A stretch of DNA of 34,009 nucleotides, taken from Welwitschia mirabilis. Taxonomy: Eukaryota; Gnetophyta; Gnetopsida; Welwitschiales. Position numbers and translations under genes: made by a program. Location of the stretch: assembly GCA_051453625.1 (NCBI GenBank), contig JBOZIK010000001.1, forward strand, positions 209,013,644 through 209,047,652, read 5' to 3'. Positions 1 to 10,544 of the stretch are shown one piece after another. The notes under the pieces were generated by a model that worked only from the letters and a program-made list of their open reading frames with translations, was not told the origin of the DNA and ran no database searches. Within the stretch, counting starts at the first letter, position 1. Each line of letters opens with the position of its first letter.

Positions 1-96
1 TCTTTTTAAGATCATAAAAATACTTTTAAGTTTAACATTTAATAATATCTATCCTATTTCTAAGTTTAATATTATAAAAATTTCCCTTTCTTTTAG

Positions 97-820
97 ATGC
101 CTCCTTGTCATCAGTTAAACCTTGAAGCCAAGTTAGTTGGACTAAGTAATCAACATCAAGAGAATTCACAAGAGAGTTAACAATCTAACAATGCAAATCA
201 ACCCCTATTTCAACCTTAATTTAGAAGCATCAATGAATACCTTAATCTAGAAGGTTATAGAACTTTGCAATCTAAGACAAGCCCAAAATATAACCATAGC
301 TTCTTAGGAGTGCAAATTTGTAGAATTATTAAAATATGTATCACATATGCATATAGATGAAGAAGCTAAAGCAAATCTCTTTATTGATAGTCTTCTTCCT
401 TTTGTTACTATCAAAGTATTCATGTTTTAACCTAAGCATCTAATAGAGGCTATAGAAAAGGTAAAGATGTAGAATAAAACTAGGAGAGGTAACAAAAAAG
501 GAATAAAATAATTTCTTTATGGGATCATATCCTTATCAAAATAAGATTTAGAACTTTAATAAAAATAATGTCAGTAGTACTAATAGCAGAAATAAGAATT
601 TTAATCAATCAAAGCAGGCTCCCTTCCAAAGAAACTAGAATGTTCCTAGTTAAAGCTTACAAGTAATCAACCTCAGAGATCTAACTTCTAGTAAAATTCT
701 AGTCAGTATCAGTACTAAAACTAGTATAATGGATATCAATTCTATTATTGTAAAGGAAATTATAACATAAGAGAATGTTCATTACATAATAGAGACCTTT
801 CTAGATAATAACCAAAAAAG
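97..820 (+). pseudogene. Degenerate Ty3/gypsy gag, first copy (chromovirus-like)
   Basis: A gag relic (capsid/nucleocapsid precursor of an LTR retrotransposon). An ATG at 97 opens MPPCHQLNLEAK, like the MPP-start of many plant chromoviral gags. A later stretch around 320-430 reads KFVELLKYVSHMHIDEEAKA when frames are followed, resembling the end of the retrotransposon gag domain. A zinc-knuckle remnant lies at 740-778: FYYCKGNYNIREC. It keeps the second and last cysteines of CX2CX4HX4C, but the first Cys and the His are replaced. Much of the usual capsid region between about 240 and 310 seems deleted, so the copy is short. Stops and frameshifts are frequent, mostly TAA and TAG. The upstream 1-96 should be leader or LTR sequence but shows no recognisable boundary. 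I am confident of the family, less so of the exact ends. Confidence 0.75.
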
Positions 821-879
821 CCATAAGAATCAAAAAGTGTTTCTTAATTAATAGAATAACTTCGAGTAGCAGTAGATAA

Positions 880-1050
880 TGAAGGGGGATAATTTCATAG
901 GTCTGTCATAGAAGGTAAGGCTTTACTTAATAATAAAGAAGTAATATTTTATTTGATTGTAGAACAACAGACTACTTGATATTTGCTAGAATTATTATAA
1001 GAGAAAAATTATGTTGTGCTCCAATTAAGGGATGCATAGAGTTAGCAAAT
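880..1050 (+). pseudogene. Aspartic protease relic, first copy
   Basis: Continues from the first gag copy. The frame reads RSVIEGKALLNNKEVIFYLI and then the active-site region. At 955-966 an aspartate is still present, but the following Gly-Ala codons have become Arg-Thr (GGA to AGA, GCA to ACA, both G-to-A changes), so the DxGA motif of retroviral-type proteases is destroyed. The copy stops at the 100-N gap at 1051, and the matching sequence resumes as part of the second copy at 1911-2006. Confidence 0.7.
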
Positions 1051-1150
1051 NNNNNNNNNNNNNNNNNNNNNNNNNNNNNNNNNNNNNNNNNNNNNNNNNN
1101 NNNNNNNNNNNNNNNNNNNNNNNNNNNNNNNNNNNNNNNNNNNNNNNNNN
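1051..1150. other. Assembly gap (100 N)
   Basis: Exactly 100 N, a placeholder length. It sits between two diverged copies of the same gag-protease segment, so the order and distance of the copies are not secure. Confidence 0.99.
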
Positions 1151-1217
1151 TTGAGCACATCTTTAAAGAAAGGTACATCACCAAGTTCTAGGTTACAAAA
1201 TTCTACAATCTTGGATA

Positions 1218-2210
1218 AGCCCATAATGTGACCATAGCATCTTATAGTACAAATTTATAGAATTATTAAGATATGTATCACATATGCATCTAGATGAAAA
1301 ATATAAAGCAAATTTCTTTATTAATAATCTTCTTCCTTCTATTGATGCCAAAGTATCCATGTTTTAACCTAAGAGTTTAGAAGAGGATGTAGAAAAGGCA
1401 AAGATAGTAAAACAAAACTAGTAGAGATCAAAAGAAATTAAGAAAGGAATTCCTTCATAAGGGTATCTCCCTAAGGANNNNNNNNNNTTATCAAAATAAG
1501 AATTGACACTTTAGCAAAAATAATGTCAGTAGTATTAATAGTATAAATAAGAATTTAATCAACGGAAGTAGACTCCATTCAAAAGAAACTGGAATGTTTG
1601 TAGTTAAAGCTATATAAATAATCAACCTCAGAGATCCAACTTTCAGAAAATTCCTAGTTAGTATTAGTACCAAAACTAGTATATTGGAGATCAATGCTAC
1701 TACTATGAAGAAAATCATAATGTAAGAGAATGTTCATTACTTAATAGAGACCTTTCCATATAATAATCAAAAAAGCCTTAAGGATCAAAAAGTATTCCTC
1801 AATTATTAGGACGACTTCGAACAACAGTAGATAATCAACGAGTGCAATTTTAGAGTTCTACCATAGAAAGTAAGCCTTTAATTAATAATAAAGAAGTAAT
1901 TATTTTATTTAATTATGGAGCAACACATTACTTTATATCTCCTAAAATTATTGGAAGAGAAAACATGTGATGTGCTCTAATTGAGAAATGCATATAGCTA
2001 GCAAATGTTTCATGTCTAAAGTTAATCAACAAGTCTAAAACTATACTTTATACATAACTAGGGAAGATTTTCAAATACAACCAATTATTATTGACTTAAG
2101 AAAATATGACATTATTTTAGATATGAATTGGTTAATGCAAAATAGAGCAGTCATAAATTTTAAAAAGCTTTAAGTAGAAATAATAAATCATGGTAAAAGA
2201 CTAATATTTC
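1218..2210 (+). pseudogene. Degenerate gag-protease, second copy, continuing into pol
   Basis: Repeats the segment from about 283 to 1050 at an offset of 937 bp near its start, rising to 955-956 bp at the zinc knuckle and protease. The zinc knuckle at 1695-1733 reads CYYYEENHNVREC: the first Cys, the His and the last Cys are kept and the second Cys is Tyr, a different set of losses from the first copy. The protease site at 1911-1922 reads NYGA, followed by THYFIS; the catalytic Asp has become Asn. Downstream, YDIILDMNWL (about 2107-2136) matches the conserved C-terminal protease block (usually ILGMDWL). This copy is collinear with the RT that follows. A 10-N gap lies at 1478-1487. Confidence 0.8.
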
Positions 2211-2379
2211 AAGGTCATTACAAGTTAGCAATGGAGAATTTAATTATAATAAAGCATATAAAAAGAGAAATTAATAGGGGTTTACCATTTTATATGCTAT
2301 ATTTAAAACCAATTAGCTTAAAGGAAGGAGAAAATTCAGTAGAGAATATACCAATAGTCTAAAAATATCTTGATGTATT

Positions 2380-3060
2380 TATAATAAAATTACCAAGAAT
2401 GCCACCATTTCGGGAAGTTGAGATTTCCATTAAATTGATCCTAAGAGTGCAACCAATTTTTAAGGCACCGTATAGAATGTCTCCTACAAAAATAAAAGAA
2501 TTAAAAACTCAGCTTAAAGAACTCTTACAAAAAGACTTCGTTCATCCTAGTGTATCACCATGAGAAGCACCTGTATTATTTATAAAGAAGAAGGATGGAA
2601 TACTAAGATTATGCATTAATTATAAACAGCTAAATAAGGTTATCATCAAGAACAAGTATATACTACTAAGGATAGATGATTTTTTAATCAACTTAAGGAA
2701 GCTAAGGTATTTTCAAAAGATTATCTAAAATTTGGATATCATCAAGTTAGAATTAAGGAAGAAGATATTCATAAAACAACATTTAAAACTTGCTATGGGT
2801 ATTACGAGTTCACTGTTATGTCTTTTAGTTTAATTAATGCCCCTGTACTATTTATGAGTCTTATGAATTACATCTTTTAACTACATCTTAATTTCTTTGT
2901 AATAGTATATATTGATGATATTTTTATTTATTTTAAGACTAATGAAGAGCATGAGAAACACTTAAAAAGAGTATTACAAACTTTTATGGAATTATCAATT
3001 ATATGCCAACATGGAAAAATGCTCTTTTTCAAAGGAATCCATTTAATTTCTAGGTTATAT
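2380..3060 (+). pseudogene. Ty3/gypsy reverse transcriptase relic
   Basis: RNA-directed DNA polymerase of the same element, broken. Recognisable blocks in order: PPFREVEISIKL near 2405, APYRMSPTKIKELKTQLKEL near 2467-2530, [20 protein letters not shown] near 2580-2640, a block around 2700-2790 ([20 protein letters not shown]), and the catalytic VYIDD with YIDD codons at 2908-2919, followed by IFIYFKTNEEHEKHLK. The first catalytic Asp, normally in SKIDLRSG, is not in place (the sequence reads SKDYLKFG). A Trp-Gly pair after SVSP is TGA-GAA, consistent with G-to-A changes. Several frameshifts occur, for example near 2680 and 3000. Confidence 0.9.
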
Positions 3061-3700
3061 AATATCCACAAAAGATATCAGTGGATTAAGATAAAGTTAG
3101 AGCAATCATAAAATGGCCAATACCTACAAATATTACCAAGGTTAGAAGATTTATTGATCTTATCGATAACTATCATTGATTCATCATCAACTTCTCTAAG
3201 ATAGCTTCTTCATTAACATGCCTTTAAAATAAAAATAAAGACTTTCAATGGATAGAAAAATGCTAGCAATTGTTTGACTATCTTAAAGAATGTTAAACTA
3301 GTACTTTAGTCTTAAAAATATTAGATGATTCAAAGATCTTTTCAATTTATACCGATGCATCTGGAGAAGATCTGAGAGTAGTACTTGAATAAGATAAAAA
3401 AGTAATAGCTTATGGATCAATACATCTTAGAACTCATGAGAGACATTATCCTATTCATGATCTTGAATTAGTGCATTAATTTTTTCTTTAAAATTGTGGA
3501 AGCATTATTTCTATCATGTAAAGTTTCAAGTTTGTATATGTCATAAGAGTTTAAAATACATTTTTACTTAACCAAACTTAAACCTTAGGCAAAGAAGATG
3601 GATAGAATTTTTATGTGATTTTGATCTAGAGATTTTATGCTATAAAGGTCAGGGAAATAATATTGTAGATGCTTTTGGTAGATGAGATTATCTTAACATA
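3061..3700 (+). pseudogene. RT connection and RNase H relic
   Basis: From about 3100 the sequence reads IIKWPIPTNITKVRRFIDL, the linker that follows Ty3/gypsy RT, then FSKIASSLTCL. RNase H starts near 3340 with FSIYTDASGEDLRVVLE, which keeps the first catalytic Asp in YTDAS, and continues VIAYGSIHLRTHERHYPIHD. The end, around 3590-3685, reads RQRRWIEFLCDFDLEILCYK, the hallmark RQRRW block at the RNase H/integrase border. Stops include a TAA where a Gln codon is expected after VVLE. Non-functional, but family assignment is secure. Confidence 0.9.
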
Positions 3701-3754
3701 ATCATAAAAATTAAAAGCCAAATTCCTACCATTACATTAGCGGGATAAAAAAAG

Positions 3755-4480
3755 ATGAGAATTATTAAAAATATTAAAAACCAGTTAAAAAAATTAGTAG
3801 ATTTAGAGAATTTTAATATTAATTTAGATGATATTATCAGAATTAAGAGAAGATTTTTGGTTCCTAATGTAGATGAAATTAAAGATAAGCTAATGTTTGA
3901 ATTTCATAATCCATCTATAATGGGTCATTCTGGATGGACTAAAATATATTAAAATATAAAACAAAAATTTTAGTGATCAGGAATGGAAAAAGATATAGCA
4001 GAGTTTATGTCAAGAAGCCTTAATTGTCAATAAGTTAAAGTAGAGCATAGAAATCCAATAGGATTACTTTATCCTCATAATATTCTAGAATATAAATGGG
4101 ATATGATTTGCATTAACTTTATTGTAGGACTTCTAAAAACTTAAAAAGGTAATGGCTCTATTATGGCAATAATTAATAAAGTAACTACGTTAGCACATTT
4201 CATTTTGATAAAATCTGCTTATGATGCCAGGAATAGAGCTAAGGTATATATTTAAAATGTTGTTCAGTTGTATGATGTACCTTTAGTAATTATCTTTGAT
4301 AGAGATTCAAAATTTACTTCTAAATTTTAACAAGAATTACAAATGGATTTCACAACCAAGTTAAATATGAGCACTACATTTCATCCTCAAAAAGATAGTC
4401 AAGAAAAAAGAGTTAATAAATTTTAAAATATCTTCTTAGAGTATATATTCTAGATAGTTCCAAGTGTTGAGAAGAGTACC
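3755..4480 (+). pseudogene. Integrase relic (zinc-binding and catalytic core)
   Basis: The element's DNA integrase. The HHCC zinc domain is recognisable: FLVPNVDEIKDKLMFEFHNP followed by GHSGWTKIY gives the two His residues. Of the two Cys (normally CLTCQQ) only the second survives: SRSLNCQ, then a TAA. The core begins YKWDMICINF at about 4091-4120; the first catalytic Asp (MDF) is Asn at 4115-4117. The second Asp is kept in FDRDSKFTS (4298-4300), and the Glu is kept in DSQEKRVNKF (4403-4405), at the D-35-E spacing. An open stretch from 3755 to 3952 is a fragment of this domain, not a separate gene. Broken by stops, mostly TAA. Confidence 0.9.
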
Positions 4481-5160
4481 TACCATTAGTAGAATTTGCA
4501 TATAATAATAATTATTAGAGTTTAATTCAATTGGCTCCATTTGAAGCCCTATATGGCAGAAAATGTAAAGCACCTACTTCATGGATAGAACCTAAAGAAA
4601 GATTGATGATAGAACCAAAAATGTTACAAGAAATGAAAAGTAAAATCAGAATTATTAAGAATAAACTTAAAGAGGTAGCAAACAAATAAAAAATGTATGC
4701 AGACTATTGAAGAAAAGATCTTGTGTTCAAAATAGGTGATCATATATTTCTTAAAGTGGCACTAATGAAATCAATAATGAAAGGAGTTAAAAAATTAAAA
4801 TTAGCTCCTCAATTCCCTAAATCATTTAAAATATTAGAAAGAGTTGAACCTATTGCATTCAAGCTTCCTCTACCTCCTTGATTATTGCACATGCATAATG
4901 TTTTTAATGTAAGTATGATAAGAAAGTATATTGCAAATCCTTTTCATGTGTTAAATTGGTCTCATATTTAAGTGAAACTAGATTTTTCAACTATACACAA
5001 GCCGAAAGTAGTGTTGAACTAATGAACAATCAACTTATAAAACAGGAAGACCATCATGTGAAGATAAAGTAAAGTAATTATAGTTTTGATAAAGCTAGTT
5101 AGGAGCTAGAGGAAAAAATGAAAAATTAATAATCAAATATTTTTGAATTTTATGATATGT
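4481..5160 (+). pseudogene. Integrase C-terminus with GPY/F-like module and chromodomain remnant
   Basis: From about 4535 the frame reads APFEALYGRKCKAPTSWIEP, the conserved end of the plant Ty3 integrase core. Around 4790-4950, KLAPQFPKSFKILERVEPIA then VSMIRKYIANPFHVLNW matches the GPY/F-type module and the segment preceding a chromodomain. At about 5090-5130, AS(stop)ELEEKMKN resembles the chromodomain end (normally ATWE...EEDM), with TAG where Trp is expected. In intact chromoviruses this domain directs insertion to heterochromatin. The domain order and wording fit the Tekay/Del clade. Weakest part is the chromodomain itself, which is short and interrupted. Confidence 0.75.
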
Positions 5161-5216
5161 AGTTAGGTGTTCTTAAGTTCTTTATGTATCTTGATTCCCA
5201 GAAGTAAATCAGTCTA

Positions 5217-5228
5217 AGTGGGGGGGGA
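5217..5228 (+). other. Polypurine tract of the chromovirus
   Basis: A G-run ending in GGGGA lies immediately before a TG that opens the candidate 3' LTR. This is the expected place and composition for the plus-strand primer of an LTR retrotransposon. Confidence 0.8.
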
Positions 5229-6161
5229 TGTGATATCCCATATTTTGTAAACCTTATTAACTTGAATATTAAGTATATTAAGCTTTTAGTCAAATGATTA
5301 ATTATCCTTATTTAAAGGCATTGTCAGAATAAGATGGAATTTTAAATTAACCTTAGTTTATAATTTCATAATTTATCATGAAAATGATAAATTAGTATAT
5401 TACAATCTTTTTATGAGAAAAGCTATCTAAATATTTAAAATTGGATAATCCCATTATGTAAGGAATTAAAATCACATGATAAAACTAATAAATTAGAAGT
5501 TTCAAGAGGACATTATAATATATTTTGCATCTTATTTACTCATGTAAATTCTTGGTAAATGTGATAGGTCTACTATATTATGAACAAATATTTTCTTCTT
5601 TGTGTTATGTGATTAATATATTTTATGCATTTTAAAATAAACAAGCATTTGAACAAGTACATTCACTCTTACCTAGAACCAAGAATGATAAATGAGTAGA
5701 CTAAATCTACCATGACTTTTATGTTTTTAATATTTATAAGAGCACTTGGTTCATAGCATACTTATTGCTTTATTCATTGAAATTCAAGAGTTTATCTCAT
5801 TGTGCCATATGATAATTTTCATATTTATGCATTTATTCTTTTAAATCATGTCTTGGATGAATTAAACTTACAGATGAGCTTGTGAAGGATTAAAAAGATC
5901 TAGCATGAGGAAACGATGCATGTAAACCTTGCTAATTAAAGAAAAAAGATTACTTACCCTAGTTATGTGCATTAGTCATAAATATGATCTCTTTTTGTAC
6001 TTCATTGTCACTTATTATTCATCCCACTTATCAATGATAAATCATGTGATTTTGTGATCTTCAGCTATGTTCTTTTGTTTATCTATATATCGAAATCCTT
6101 TCCTCTCTTGTTAAATAAGACACTTTTCTTTTTTCATATAAGTGTATTTCTTCTTTCCTCG

Positions 6162-6201
<40 letters not shown>

Positions 6202-7671
6202 NNNNNNNNNNNNNNNNNNNNNNNNNNNNNNNNNNNNNNNNNNNNNNNNNATGCAATTATATTATAAAATATTATTCCCTTACATTGACTCTGACCAAGA
6301 CCCTAGGGAGATATGAGGGATCTCTTGTACTTAGTGATGAAGGTTTAGCCTAGTGACCAAGGGATTCACTATAAAAAAAATAAATTTGGGTATCCATTTT
6401 TATTTTAATATTATATTTTTATCTATTTTGTATTAGGTTCACCTTATTACGGGCAAAGTTTGATCTTTAAAAATCTCTTTAGGCTAGCACTCTTTCATAG
6501 AAATCTTAAGGCTCATAATAAATGATTATTTTTAATTGATTTGAATTTTTTTAATGATGACTTGAATTAGTAACTTAGTTCACATATTTTATTAGTACTT
6601 ATTTAATATATCCATAATTTTACTAATCTAAGTTATTGCTTAAGCAGTTGTAGAAACTTTATCATATTTTTATTATGGCAAAAATTAAATTTCCAAAATA
6701 AATGCATAGTTTAAAAAAGATCATTAGTTATTAATTAGTAAGTATAAATTAGTGAATTTTTTTTCTAAGTCTAGGATTGTATTATGAATATGAAAATGTA
6801 AAAATAATAATTTTTCTAATGGATAAATATTTTTAAAAAGTTTATTTGTTAAAATACATTAAAAAATAAATGCAGAAAATAGTAAGCATGTAATTTACAT
6901 TTCAGTAACTATTTATTAAGATATCTGGAAATTTGAACATCCTACATTATAAAAAATTAAACAAGCTTATTAAAACATCTTAAATCATTTAGAAACTCAA
7001 AGTATTTTAAAAGTTATGGTCATTTTCGTATAGTGCAGTAGGACTATAATTTCAAAAAATTTGTTATTCTTTAACCTTAAAATGATAACCTTAGAAATAA
7101 TATTTTTAGAATTCCAATATAGTTTTAATTAGATTCTAAGGATCCTATTATGTATCTAGTTTCTGGAAAACTACTATAATTTAATTTTTTCTTCATAATT
7201 AATTAATTATTAATTTTTGACTATGATATCTCCTTAGAGCCCAAAAATGTTGTAATTAAAGTTTTAAGTTATAAAAAAATTATTACATAAAATTTTATAA
7301 GGGATTTGAGCATATAAGATGTGTTTCTATTAGTAATTTTAACTTAAGTTACTTATAAACAATATTTTATATGTAGAAATACTTTTTTTACTTATTTTTC
7401 TTTATCTTACTTTGAATGTATATGCTTGAAGAGTTTTTACCTTAGTAGTTTAAGTAACATAAATAGTCTCTAGCTTATCACTTTTTTTAATTGACTTATA
7501 ATATTGCCATAATAATCTTGAATAAAAATTTATATCTTAATAATTATGCTTAAGCTATACTTTCTTTTGTTTGCCTTCTCTGTACCAATCCATTGAGATT
7601 GTCATATGAGCATGGAAGAATGTTTCTAGGATTGGCATAGCTTCAGGTACGTCTTAGTTTCTTTAAGTATA
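5229..7671 (+). mobile_element. Chromovirus 3' LTR (start clear, end not found)
   Basis: The LTR begins TGTGATATCCCATATTTTG directly after the polypurine tract. The stretch has no coding potential, is very AT-rich, and contains a CT microsatellite running into a gap (6158-6250). I could not find a matching CA terminus or target-site duplication, because the 5' LTR is outside the window and the 3' side reaches another gap. The end given is the last base before that gap and is only an outer limit. The true LTR may be much shorter, with unclassified AT-rich DNA following it. Confidence 0.5.
6158..6201. repeat. CT microsatellite
   Basis: Roughly twenty CT dinucleotides, slightly interrupted at the left end by G, running into a 49-N gap (6202-6250). 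The true length is therefore unknown. The open frame over this stretch (6054-6353) is mainly low-complexity and not a gene. Confidence 0.95.
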
Positions 7672-7802
7672 NNNNNNNNNNNNNNNNNNNNNNNNNNNNN
7701 NNNNNNNNNNNNNNNNNNNNNNNNNNNNNNNNNNNNNNNNNNNNNNNNNNNNNNNNNNNNNNNNNNNNNNNGCTTCAGGTATGTTTTAGTTTCTTTAGGT
7801 AT
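7641..7802. repeat. Short direct repeat flanking a 100-N gap
   Basis: About 31 bp starting GCTTCAGGTA and ending TTTAGGTATA or TTTAAGTATA occur on both sides of the gap at 7672-7771, with three to four differences. Either two overlapping contig ends were not merged or a tandem repeat lies in the gap. Confidence 0.85.
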
Positions 7803-8582
7803 ATTATTAAGATGTGACTTGATACGTTTTGAATATTTTTATTATTATTTAAAGAAAATTAAGGAAAGAATATTGCTTTTATGTAGATAGAAAAGAAAAA
7901 AATTTCCTTTATCTAGATTTTCATTATTGTAATCTTGAATATAAAGATGTTCTTGTATGCTTATTTTCTTTTTATGGTTATTTCTATAAAATGTATCTAT
8001 TGATGATTAAAATTATTATAACTAGATAAATAAACCATTAAATATTAATATTAGTTAGAATAGTATACATGCATTTGTGTGGTGTATTCATCGAATAGAA
8101 CTAAGTCAAAATAATTCTAATAATGTTCATCTCCACGTCTAGAGGGTGGCTGGATATCAAGTTGAAATGCCATTAATTAGAGTTGCAACCTTCTATTATA
8201 TTAGTTAGGTATATAGATTAGGTATTATCCTTAAATTTATATCCTTAAATTTATTCATGTATATTTATAAGAAGATTACATCTCCTCAACTCTTCATAAG
8301 ATATCTTTTATGTGACAAAAGATTAGGAAGAAATGGAAGAAATAAACTTATAACATCACCATTATTTGTAAATCAAAACAATCTAGAAATTAATTATAGG
8401 TAAATATATAATATTAACATGATTTGTTTTTTTTAGAATATAGAAATGTTAATAAGGGAATAAGTAAAATTTGATCCTAGGTTCCATTGTGTCTATTAGG
8501 TAACAATATTAAAGAAAGAAGGAAGAGAAAAGGAAAAACAAATATAGTGCTTAATTAGAATAAGAAAAGAAAGGGTGTTACA
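7803..8582. other. AT-rich stretch with no recognisable gene
   Basis: About 0.8 kb between the gap at 7672-7771 and the start of the tandem array. Long A/T runs, no extended reading frame on either strand, and no motif I can name. A small direct repeat (ATCCTTAAATTTAT, twice near 8228-8255) is the only visible structure. Presumably decayed retroelement or intergenic DNA. Confidence 0.5.
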
Positions 8583-9437
8583 AAGTAGTTCAGAGAAGTC
8601 CAAGCAAAAGAAGCCTTCAAACTGAGCTCCACAAGAACATGAAAGAAGCATTTCATATGTAGGTTTCATGTTAACTACATGAATGTCTACTTTAAATGAG
8701 ATGTCATGATGTGCTTTCAACTGAACTTTCATATCGTTCAATATGCCTAGGACTTCTAATCCATCTAATTGAACAACCCCTCTAGCTAGGGACAACATCT
8801 TAAAATTAATAGCCTTATAATCCTTGTGGGGCACGATGTTGATGGCCATTTTTGAAACCATTAGACATTTATGAACATTTTTTTAATTTATGATTAGGAA
8901 TATAAAAAAGGGAGGTTGATCTTACTTAAGGGTCATGCTTTACTTGGGATTCCATGTTGTCAAATAATGGATACTTTTTTCTTCACCTTTAATAACTTGT
9001 ATGGGCTTCTCTTTGGAAGAGATGGCCTTACCCTTAATATTAGTATTGCTTTAGAACAATGATTATTTTACAATGTCTTTGACTTCTTGAAATTCCATAA
9101 ACTCACTGATAGAGATGTTAATCTTTATCTTTTTAAACTCATCTAAGATGCTAAAGGCTTAGCTACTTCTTTGCCTTCATTGTCAACAGTTTTGAAAGAA
9201 ACATATTTTGATTGAGGTAGGATTCCTTGATAGCCCTCGTTCAAATTTTGTTATGAGGATGCCATATTATAGGAGTTGTAGAAACTTTTGTTAAGAGAGG
9301 CATAAGTATTAATCTTTTGAATATATCCTCCTTATGAATTTCCAGATTTTTTATATTTGTATATGATCTAGTATTACTTGCTGGTCTAAAGCTATTGAAA
9401 ACATTAACTTATTCATGGAATTGTACAAATGCATTTT
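8583..9437 (-). pseudogene. Array unit A (C-terminally truncated)
   Basis: The distal, leftmost unit. Homology to the other units stops at about 8583, after the protease C-terminus (FSELL); the usual FFKKVVTFSNS tail is missing and unrelated AT-rich sequence follows. The longest open piece is 8496-8861 (121 codons), whose last 25 or so residues come from the flank. The active site reads MVSKMAINIV, so the catalytic Asp is lost. Lacks the 9-bp SVE codon insertion seen in units C, D and F (type II). Confidence 0.85.
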
Positions 9438-10220
9438 CCAGAGCTATTTGAAAATATCACAACTTTCTTGAAGAAGGTTTCATATGGTATAACAATTAGT
9501 TTAGTCTTACCTTTAATGGGAATAAGCAGTTTAGTAAAATTCAAGTGAAAGAAGCCTCTAAACTAAGCTTCATAAGAATGTAAGAGCAGCATTCCATATG
9601 TAGGTTTCACATTAACTACATGAATGTCTACTTTAAATGAGATGCCATGGTGTGATTTCAACTGAACTTGCACATCTTTCAATATGCTTGGGAGTTTTAA
9701 TCCATCTAATTGAACAACTCCTCTAGCTGGGGACAACATCTTAAAGCTAATAGCCTCGTAATACTCATAGGGCATGACGTTGATGGTTGTTTTTGAACCC
9801 ATTAGACATTTATGAATATTTTTCCAATTTATGATTAGGAATATCAGAAATGGAGGTTGATCATGCTTAGGGGTTGCACCTCACTTAGGATCCCATGTTG
9901 TTAAATAATGGATACTTTTTTCTTTACCTTCAATAACTTTTATGGGCTTATCTTTGGAAGAGATGGCCCTTAATATTAGTATTGCTTTAGAATAATGATT
10001 CTTTTAGAATGTCTTTAACTTTTTGCAATTCCATAAAGTCACTGATATGGATATTAATATTTACTTTTTTAAACTCATCTAGGATGCTAAAAGGCTTAGC
10101 TACTTCTTTGCCTTCATTGTTAGTAATTTGAAAGAAACATATTTTGATTGAGGTAGGATGCCTTGATAGCTCTCATTTAAATTTTATGATAAGGAACCCC
10201 TATTATGAGGGTTGTAAAAT
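9438..10220 (-). pseudogene. Array unit B (N-terminal part missing at gap)
   Basis: Same domain order as the other units, with a protease piece open from 9563 to 9802 reading MGSKTTINVMPYEYYEAIS. The catalytic Asp is Gly, and the GSK/VSK change is shared with unit A, suggesting A and B are sister copies. The unit stops at a 100-N gap before reaching its NALVQSHE start. Type II: no SVE insertion. Confidence 0.85.
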
Positions 10221-10320
10221 NNNNNNNNNNNNNNNNNNNNNNNNNNNNNNNNNNNNNNNNNNNNNNNNNNNNNNNNNNNNNNNNNNNNNNNNNNNNNNNN
10301 NNNNNNNNNNNNNNNNNNNN
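10221..10320. other. Assembly gap (100 N) inside the array
   Basis: Placeholder of exactly 100 N between unit B and a non-array segment. The 30 bp left of it (about 10191-10220) also occur in unit C at about 11278-11307, apparently without change. Confidence 0.99.
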
Positions 10321-10544
10321 TGATGAAAATGGTAAACGTTCTCATAATCTTAAAACACCTCTTCATAAGATTATTAATAAGTAGCTAAAAACATATTTAT
10401 AAAAGGATTTGGATCATTAAGTTTGATATTTATTTCGATCACTATATCTTCAAACACATCTTCATTTTTAACTATGTATTCTTCTATACCCAATTAATCA
10501 ATTCCATCAAAGGTGATCTAAAATTAGATTGTGGGGTATTGGAA
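10321..10544 (-). other. Non-array insert between units B and C
   Basis: About 224 bp unlike any other part of the array. On the minus strand a broken frame reads LGIEEYIVKNEDVFEDIVIE and then INIKLNDPNPFINMF, so it may once have coded, but I do not recognise it. It is either an insertion, a part of the original polyprotein beyond the repeated segment, or a contig wrongly placed next to the gap. Confidence 0.5.

Noticed and set aside
7641-7802. CAGGTACGT and CAGGTATGT as splice donors of a host gene
   Set aside because: They are part of a 31-bp repeat flanking an assembly gap, with no open frame upstream.
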